Of a stretch of DNA of 64,000 bases, positions 59,426 through 64,000 are shown one piece after another; the first letter of the stretch is position 1, and each line of letters opens with the position of its first letter. The notes under the pieces were generated by a model, which worked only from the letters and a program-made list of their open reading frames with translations, did no database searches and was not told the origin of the DNA. The position numbers were made by a program, and so were the translations under genes. Origin of the DNA: Gemmataceae bacterium (GTDB taxonomy: Bacteria; Planctomycetota; Planctomycetia; Gemmatales; Gemmataceae); the NCBI GenBank assembly GCA_022616435.1, contig JAKEET010000045.1, positions 144,013-208,012 on the forward strand, read 5' to 3'.

Positions 59426-60685
59426 GTGACCTCCGAACCAAAAGTGCACATCGTCGGCGTCGGCAGCGACGGCCTCGGCGGGCTGACCGGCCAGGCGCGC
59501 GACCTCCTCCAGCAGGCGGACGTAATCCTCGGCTCCGACCAAACCTTCAGCCTGCTCCCGGAACTGAAGGCCGAGCGAATCAAGATCGGCGCCGATCTCA
59601 CCGAACCGGCCAGGTTTCTCGAGAAGAACCTCGGCTCCAAACGGATGGTCGTGCTCGCCAGCGGCGATCCGCTCTTCTACGGCGTGGCTCGCTGGTTGTG
59701 CGACCACGTCGGCAAGGAACGCTTCGAGGTGCTGCCGCACGTGTCGAGCATGCAGCTCGCCTTCGCGCGCATCAAGGAATCGTGGGAAGAAGCCTACCTG
59801 ACCAATCTGGCGACCCACTCGCTCGAGGAAGTCCTCGACCGCATCCGCACCGCGGAGACCGTCGGGCTATTCACGAGCGAGCAGGAAGACCCGCCGCGGA
59901 TCGCCCGGCAACTGCTGGCGCGCGGGCTCGACTACTTCAAGGCTTACGTGTGCGAGAACCTGGGCGCACCGGACGAACGTGTGACCCAGGGCGAGCTGAC
60001 CGACATCCAGGACATGGAGTTTGCCCCGCTCAACGTGATGATCCTCAAACGCAAGCCGGGCCGGCCGGACCAGCAGCGCCTCGCGAGCCGGTTTCGCCGC
60101 TTCGGCAATCCCGACGACGTCTTCGCCCAGAGCCGGCCCAAGAGCGGCCTGATCACCCAGGCCGAGGTCCGCGCCATCGCCCTGGCCCAGCTCGACGTGC
60201 AGCCGGCCAGCGTGGTCTGGGACATCGGCGCCGGCTCCGGGTCGGTGTCCATCGAAGCCGCTCAGCTCGCCCACCTCGGCATGGTGTATGCCATCGAGCA
60301 GGATGTCGCCGATTATCATCTGATCGTCGCCAACGCGCAGACCTTCGGCCTGCGCAACCTGACGGCGATCCACGGCATGGCGCCCGCGGTGTTCGACGGC
60401 CTGCCGGCGCCGGATTGCATTTTCGTCGGCGGCCTGGGCAAGGAAGTGGCCCGGCTCTTGGAAGCCACGTTTGCCGCCTTGCGGCCGGGAGGCCGGCTGG
60501 TGGTTCACGTCGCCTCGCTCGACAACTTGAGCGCCGTCTACGCCACTCTGAAAAGCCTGACGGCGCATGTCAGCGCCTTGCTGGTCAACCTGGCCCGCGG
60601 CAACGAGCAACTGGAGACGCTGCGCTTCGAGGCGCTCAACCCGACGTTTCTGCTGGGCACGATCAAGGCGGAAGGGAACAGATGA
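59426..60685 (+). CDS. cobL: Precorrin-6Y C5,15-methyltransferase (CbiE-CbiT fusion)
   Basis: A 419-residue fusion. The N-terminal half (1-210) is a CbiE-type tetrapyrrole methylase ('VHIVGVGSDGLGGLTGQARD', 'VVLASGDPLFYGVARWL', 'VSSMQLAFARIKESWEEAY'). The C-terminal half (about 235-415) is CbiT-like with a SAM loop 'VVWDIGAGSGSVSIEAAQLA' and 'CIFVGGLGKEVARLLEATF'. It methylates C5 and C15 and decarboxylates the ring C acetate in cobalamin synthesis. The GTG start at 59426 is preceded by gaggaag. No other cob/cbi gene is in the window. Confidence 0.93.
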   Translation: MTSEPKVHIVGVGSDGLGGLTGQARDLLQQADVILGSDQTFSLLPELKAERIKIGADLTEPARFLEKNLGSKRMVVLASGDPLFYGVARWLCDHVGKERFEVLPHVSSMQLAFARIKESWEEAYLTNLATHSLEEVLDRIRTAETVGLFTSEQEDPPRIARQLLARGLDYFKAYVCENLGAPDERVTQGELTDIQDMEFAPLNVMILKRKPGRPDQQRLASRFRRFGNPDDVFAQSRPKSGLITQAEVRAIALAQLDVQPASVVWDIGAGSGSVSIEAAQLAHLGMVYAIEQDVADYHLIVANAQTFGLRNLTAIHGMAPAVFDGLPAPDCIFVGGLGKEVARLLEATFAALRPGGRLVVHVASLDNLSAVYATLKSLTAHVSALLVNLARGNEQLETLRFEALNPTFLLGTIKAEGNR

Positions 60686-60713
60686 CGTCGCCGTGAACCA
60701 GGCGACCGCAGGC

Positions 60714-61820
60714 TTAGCCCCCCTGCTCCTTCAGCAATCGGTCGATCGCCTCGTCGAGCGCCGGCCCGGTGACGTTGCGGACGCGGATCACGCCGTCCGC
60801 GTCGAGCACGTAGATCGTCGGCCAGACGCGGACTCCGTAGCGCTTCGCGATCGGCCCATCCCGGCCGCCGCCGTTCCAGAAGTGGGGCCAGGCGAGCTGC
60901 TCCTTGGCGATGACCGTCCTGGTCTTCTCCCGATCCTTGTCGCTGTTGACGCCCAGCAACGTGAACGGCTTGCCGCCGAGCCGCTTGGCCAGCGCGCGTT
61001 GCTGTGGGAAAAGATCGCGGCAGGGCGGACTCCAGTTGCCCCAGAAGCACAGGAGGACGACCTTGCCCTTGAAATCGCTGAGCCTGAGCGGTTTGCCGGT
61101 GACCACGTCCTCGCCGTCAATGGCCGGGGGCCGCATGCCGGCGGTGAGATGCTCCAGGGCGAACAAGGCGACGACATATTCATCAGCCGAGTTAGTGTTG
61201 CGATACGCCGCTTGACCGAACCGGAGCAGCTTCCCGGCTTCCTGGAGCAACCCGCCAGGCTCGGTGGGGTTTTTCTGGAAGGCCAGTTCGTGCCGCCGGC
61301 GCAGGTTTTCCGCCAGGACCAGGCAGGCCCGGCTCTGGACCTCCGGATCAGCATGCACTTTCATGATCTGGCGCAGCGGCTTGTCCAGCTCCGGCGTGCT
61401 GGCCGACCGTGCCCATTGCAAGGCCGGACCGATGCGCTTCGACTGGGGGAATTCGGCGACCAGCAGGGCCAGCGCCTTGGCGCCCTGTGCCTCGGCGGTT
61501 TCGTCCACTTCCAGGAGCGTGGCGGCTTGCGCCAGCGCCTCTTCGGCGCCGGGATCCTTCGGATGATCGGCGGCGACCTTGAGGAAGCGGTCGCTGAACT
61601 GGATCATGAGGGCGACGATCTGGCGTCGAATCTTCAGTTTCTCGTCGAACGTCGTGGCGGCCTGAAACTGGCGGACGAGAGCTTGCCGCTCGGCAACCAG
61701 GTTCTTGAGCGCGGCGCGGTAGTGTTCCTGGCCGGGGGTGAGTTTGGCCTTCTGCGCTTGGGCGGCCGTCGCCGCCGTGAATACCCACAACAGGATCAAG
61801 AGAACGAACGGGCGATTCAT
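60714..61820 (-). CDS. Exported TlpA-like redoxin with incomplete CxxC
   Basis: A 368-residue protein with a signal peptide (1-22, 'ATAAQAQ'). Residues 23-220 are helical and may form a TPR-like or coiled domain. A thioredoxin-fold domain (about 230-365) follows: 'LRLSDFKGKVVLLCFWGNWS', where the active site reads SPPC instead of CxxC. 'YGVRVWPTIYVLDADGVIR' is the cis-proline region. With only one cysteine it may act as a binding or isomerase-like protein and not a classical reductase. It is common in planctomycetes. Confidence 0.85.
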   Translation of the reverse strand: MNRPFVLLILLWVFTAATAAQAQKAKLTPGQEHYRAALKNLVAERQALVRQFQAATTFDEKLKIRRQIVALMIQFSDRFLKVAADHPKDPGAEEALAQAATLLEVDETAEAQGAKALALLVAEFPQSKRIGPALQWARSASTPELDKPLRQIMKVHADPEVQSRACLVLAENLRRRHELAFQKNPTEPGGLLQEAGKLLRFGQAAYRNTNSADEYVVALFALEHLTAGMRPPAIDGEDVVTGKPLRLSDFKGKVVLLCFWGNWSPPCRDLFPQQRALAKRLGGKPFTLLGVNSDKDREKTRTVIAKEQLAWPHFWNGGGRDGPIAKRYGVRVWPTIYVLDADGVIRVRNVTGPALDEAIDRLLKEQGG

Positions 61821-61846
61821 GCAGTACTCGAAGCAATGGCGTCAAC

Positions 61847-61934
61847 GTTTAGCCCCGGTTCGAAGAACCGGGGGCGGTGAGCGGCGGCGATAAATGAATC
61901 CGGCGCGTGGCATGACCTCCGCCCCGTTTCTGCG
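61847..61934. repeat. Second copy of the 'gccccggttc' palindromic repeat family
   Basis: The left arm starts gtttagccccggttc as in the copy at 49294, with each part again palindromic, and atgaatcc in the loop. The right part is gccccgtttctgcgaaacgg (61921-61940 region), more diverged. It lies between two minus-strand genes. Confidence 0.75.
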
Positions 61935-61954
61935 AAACGGGGCGAACAAGAACG

Positions 61955-62488
61955 TCACTTGGCCCGGCGCGTGTAGGCCGCGCCGCCGGGACCTTCGATC
62001 ACCAATCGGTCCGGCCCGTCGAAACGCAGGTCTTGCACGGCGTCGGTGTTGTCGGCCTGCGTGCGCCGCACTTTCAACCGGTCGCCGGCTTCCTCCACGA
62101 TTTCCCAGCGGCCCCTGGTCGTCAGCGCGTCGCCCTTGTCGGGCCGGGTGGCGAGTTGCAAGGTGCCGTCAACCAAGAACTCCAGGGTCACTGCTTCGCC
62201 ACCGGGCGCCTTGCCTTCCCAGACGCCGATCAGCCGGCCACGGCCCGCGCCGGCCGGCGCTAGCGGCGGAGCCGGAGGCGCCGGTCCCTCTTCTGCGGGC
62301 GGCGCAACCAGCTCGGCAATCGCCGCTTGCCGCTGAGCCACTTGCGCTTCATTCCGCGCCATGAAATAGAAACCCGCGCCGAACACCCCGAGCAACACCA
62401 GCAGCAACACCACGCCGCCGCCGACCATCATGCCGATCAACAAACCGGTCGACGACCCGCTTGCTTGATCGCTTTCTCGCTCGTCCAT
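61955..62488 (-). CDS. Membrane-anchored protein with lipocalin-like C-terminal domain
   Basis: A 177-residue protein. The start at 62488 (MDERESDQASGSSTGLL) follows ggaggtg. One membrane helix (about 14-43, 'LLIGMMVGGGVVLLLVLLGV') is followed by a proline/alanine linker and a beta-rich domain of about 85 residues ('RLIGVWEGKAPGGEAVTLEF', 'TRGRWEIVEEAGDRLKVRR'), resembling small planctomycete lipocalin-like domains that compare a value against a reference. Function unknown; divergent from padR. Confidence 0.72.
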   Translation of the reverse strand: MDERESDQASGSSTGLLIGMMVGGGVVLLLVLLGVFGAGFYFMARNEAQVAQRQAAIAELVAPPAEEGPAPPAPPLAPAGAGRGRLIGVWEGKAPGGEAVTLEFLVDGTLQLATRPDKGDALTTRGRWEIVEEAGDRLKVRRTQADNTDAVQDLRFDGPDRLVIEGPGGAAYTRRAK

Positions 62489-62620
62489 GGTGCACCTCCG
62501 ATCCGGAGCCCAAAACCTGTGCTGCCCATCATTCTGGACCGGCGCGGCGGCGAAGACAAGGAAAAACAGAGGGAGCGGATCTTTGGGAATTTCGCTTGAC
62601 AGCGGCGGGTCGCCGCCGAT

Positions 62621-62643
62621 AATACATAGGAATTCGATGTATT
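62621..62643. promoter_or_regulatory. Palindromic operator upstream of padR
   Basis: The inverted repeat aatacat (62621-62627), 9 bases, atgtatt (62637-62643) matches the ATACAT/ATGTAT type bound by PadR regulators and ends 22 bases before the padR ATG. Self-repression is the likely role. The same site could also affect the divergent gene at 62488. Confidence 0.65.
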
Positions 62644-62665
62644 GGATTCCTTTGGTGCCGGGCGC

Positions 62666-63001
62666 ATGGACACCGAGCTCCTCAAGGGCACGCTGTCGCT
62701 CTTGATCCTGTCGCTGTTGAGCCGCCAGTCGATGTACGGCTATGAGATCGCCTCGACCGTGCACCGCGACACCGATGGGACGTTCACTTGGCGCGAGGGT
62801 TCGCTCTATCCGAATCTGCACAAGCTAGAGGCCGACGGCCTGATCGCCGGCGCCTGGGAGGAAAAGGAGACGGGGCGCAAGCGCCGCTACTACCGCATCA
62901 CCAAGGAGGGACGGGCGGCGCTCAAGTCGAAGCTGCAGTCCTGGAGCGAGCTCTGCGCTGCCGTGAATCGGATCCTGGAGAAATCCCATGGACAAGCTTG
63001 A
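62666..63001 (+). CDS. PadR family transcriptional regulator
   Basis: A 111-residue winged-helix repressor, the standard length of the short PadR group. 'LKGTLSLLILSLLSRQSMYG' and 'YEIASTVHRDTDGTFTWREG' begin the wing-helix, and the signature 'GSLYPNLHKLEADGLIAGAW' then 'GRKRRYYRITKEGRAALKSK' follow. The start at 62666 gives the canonical MDTELLKGTLS. Its last 14 bases overlap the start of the downstream membrane protein gene, so they are co-regulated. Such pairs control a membrane protein via a small ligand or stress signal that is not known. Confidence 0.92.
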   Translation: MDTELLKGTLSLLILSLLSRQSMYGYEIASTVHRDTDGTFTWREGSLYPNLHKLEADGLIAGAWEEKETGRKRRYYRITKEGRAALKSKLQSWSELCAAVNRILEKSHGQA

Positions 63002-64000
63002 GCGCTACCTCGATCAAGTTTGCCGCGGCATCGGCGGGCCGATGGCAATGCGCCGGCACGTCCGCCAGGAGCTGCGCGAACATTTGCTCGACGCCGTGGC
63101 GCAGCACCAGGCGGCGGGCCTGCCGGGCGACGACGCCCTCCAGAAGGCGCTCGACGAGTTCGGCAAACCCGACGAGGTGCGAACGGAGCTGGAAGCGACG
63201 CACGGACAGCGCATGAACTGGTTCATCGACAAGGCCATGCAATGGAAGGAGATGACGATGAAGGCGAAATGGTTGTGGACGTCGTGGGCGCATGGAATGC
63301 TGGGAGCGATCATCGGGCTGGAGGCCCTGTTCATCACGTTCAACGTGATCTTCATCATCCCCAAGTTTCAGAAACTCATGGTCGACGGCATCATCGATCC
63401 CGCCATCATGGACGACGAGGGGGTCCGTTGGTTCGTGAACTATCTGCACACCCTCAGTTACGTCGCGGGCCGGCATACCATCTGGCTCGTTGTCGTGCCG
63501 GCGGTGCTCTGGGGCGTGTTCGAGTGGCGCGTCCAGAGCGACAACAAGCCGTTCATGCGGCTGTCGGCCCTGGGAACCGTCGCGGTGGCGCTGATGGCGG
63601 TGATCATCCTCATGTCCATGGCGCTGGTGATTTCCTTCACCTTGGGCGCCCCGGCGCTGGGCCGAATCGCGCGGCCGTGGGCCGTGGAGCAGGTGTTGGC
63701 GCTCGACGCATCGGTGACTTCGCTGGAGCAAGCGCTGAAGGAGAAGGACTGGGAGGCGATGCCGGCCAAGGTAGAGCAGGCCCTCGGCGCCGCGACGCGA
63801 CTATCGGCTGGTCCCGCGCCAACGTCGCTGACGGCGGAGAACAACAATGCCAAGATCGAGGAAATGCGGGGGCGCATCAGGGCAACGCGGCATCGTCTTG
63901 ACGCAGTGCAACAGGCCATCCAGCAACTGGACGCGAGCAAGCTGGAGACGGCCTTGCGGGAGTTCCGCGACGTGTTCGGGCCGATTCGCGAGGCGGCCAA
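62988..64000 (+). CDS. PadR-coupled membrane protein, runs off the right edge
   Basis: The frame from ATG 62988 overlaps padR by 14 bases and stays open to the end of the window, giving at least 337 residues. An N-terminal helical domain of about 75 residues ('LERYLDQVCRGIGG', 'VRQELREHLLDAVAQHQAAG', 'ALQKALDEFGKPDEVRTELE') is the permease-prefix/HAAS type commonly encoded after padR. Three hydrophobic helices follow (about 98-122, 158-176, 196-224), then a long charged helical or coiled segment (about 240-337). It probably signals or binds through the coiled part. No catalytic motif. The 3' end is missing. Confidence 0.85.
   Translation, partial: MDKLERYLDQVCRGIGGPMAMRRHVRQELREHLLDAVAQHQAAGLPGDDALQKALDEFGKPDEVRTELEATHGQRMNWFIDKAMQWKEMTMKAKWLWTSWAHGMLGAIIGLEALFITFNVIFIIPKFQKLMVDGIIDPAIMDDEGVRWFVNYLHTLSYVAGRHTIWLVVVPAVLWGVFEWRVQSDNKPFMRLSALGTVAVALMAVIILMSMALVISFTLGAPALGRIARPWAVEQVLALDASVTSLEQALKEKDWEAMPAKVEQALGAATRLSAGPAPTSLTAENNNAKIEEMRGRIRATRHRLDAVQQAIQQLDASKLETALREFRDVFGPIREAA

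Overview
The window is GC-rich, densely coded DNA from what looks like a planctomycete, most likely of the Gemmata/Gemmataceae type. The evidence is family content: two full-length DUF1501 proteins and a broken DUF1553/DUF1501 pair, several small proteins with a C-x2-C-x16-C-x2-C zinc ribbon in front of a membrane helix, a Ser/Thr kinase with a DIG motif, an ECF sigma/anti-sigma operon, HTTM and DUF3500 proteins, and many secreted or membrane proteins of no known function. The placement rests on recognised families only. I saw no rRNA, tRNA, CRISPR array or replication origin.

Layout. 1-8 kb: an LptA/OstA-like repeat protein entering from the left edge, an ECF sigma operon, a PLP dehydratase and an N-acetylglucosamine-6-phosphate deacetylase. 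8-22.8 kb: a membrane Ser/Thr kinase, pterin carbinolamine dehydratase, three hydrolase-type enzymes (aminofutalosine deaminase-like, GH57, amidohydrolase 3), a degraded toxin-antitoxin locus, a HEAT-repeat membrane protein, an ankyrin protein, a DUF1501 protein and an EF-hand protein. 22.9-28.4 kb: citrate synthase downstream of a DUF1501 gene, then a DUF1553/DUF1501 pair broken by a two-gene cassette, then a CNNM-type transporter. 28.8-36.6 kb: zinc-ribbon membrane proteins, an unusual Nramp-like transporter, an amidohydrolase, and an SGNH/MBOAT O-acylation module. 36.6-43.5 kb: a KDG-kinase-like sugar kinase, a HemL-like aminotransferase with an M81 peptidase, a double zinc-ribbon protein, and a two-subunit ThDP decarboxylase. 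43.6-51 kb: a small c-type cytochrome with a clear terminator, QueG, a TPR/FGE-like/PQQ-like group, and a TPR protein carrying two RNA polymerase alpha C-terminal domains. 51-64 kb: a THUMP methyltransferase, an HTTM pair, DUF3500, a PD40 propeller, a Fic protein, CobL, a TlpA-like redoxin, and a PadR regulator coupled to a membrane protein that runs off the right edge.

Genes that appear to work together: the sigma/anti-sigma/secreted-protein operon (2691-4493); the small membrane protein, SGNH and MBOAT genes (33937-36561), probably acylating a surface polysaccharide; the decarboxylase subunits (42359-43485); the aminotransferase and M81 peptidase (37699-40577); and padR with its membrane partner (62666-64000). 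Long near-perfect palindromes lie in many intergenic gaps. The strongest candidates for something undescribed are the two-gene cassette at 25853-26669 and the TPR plus double alpha-CTD protein at 49447-50784.
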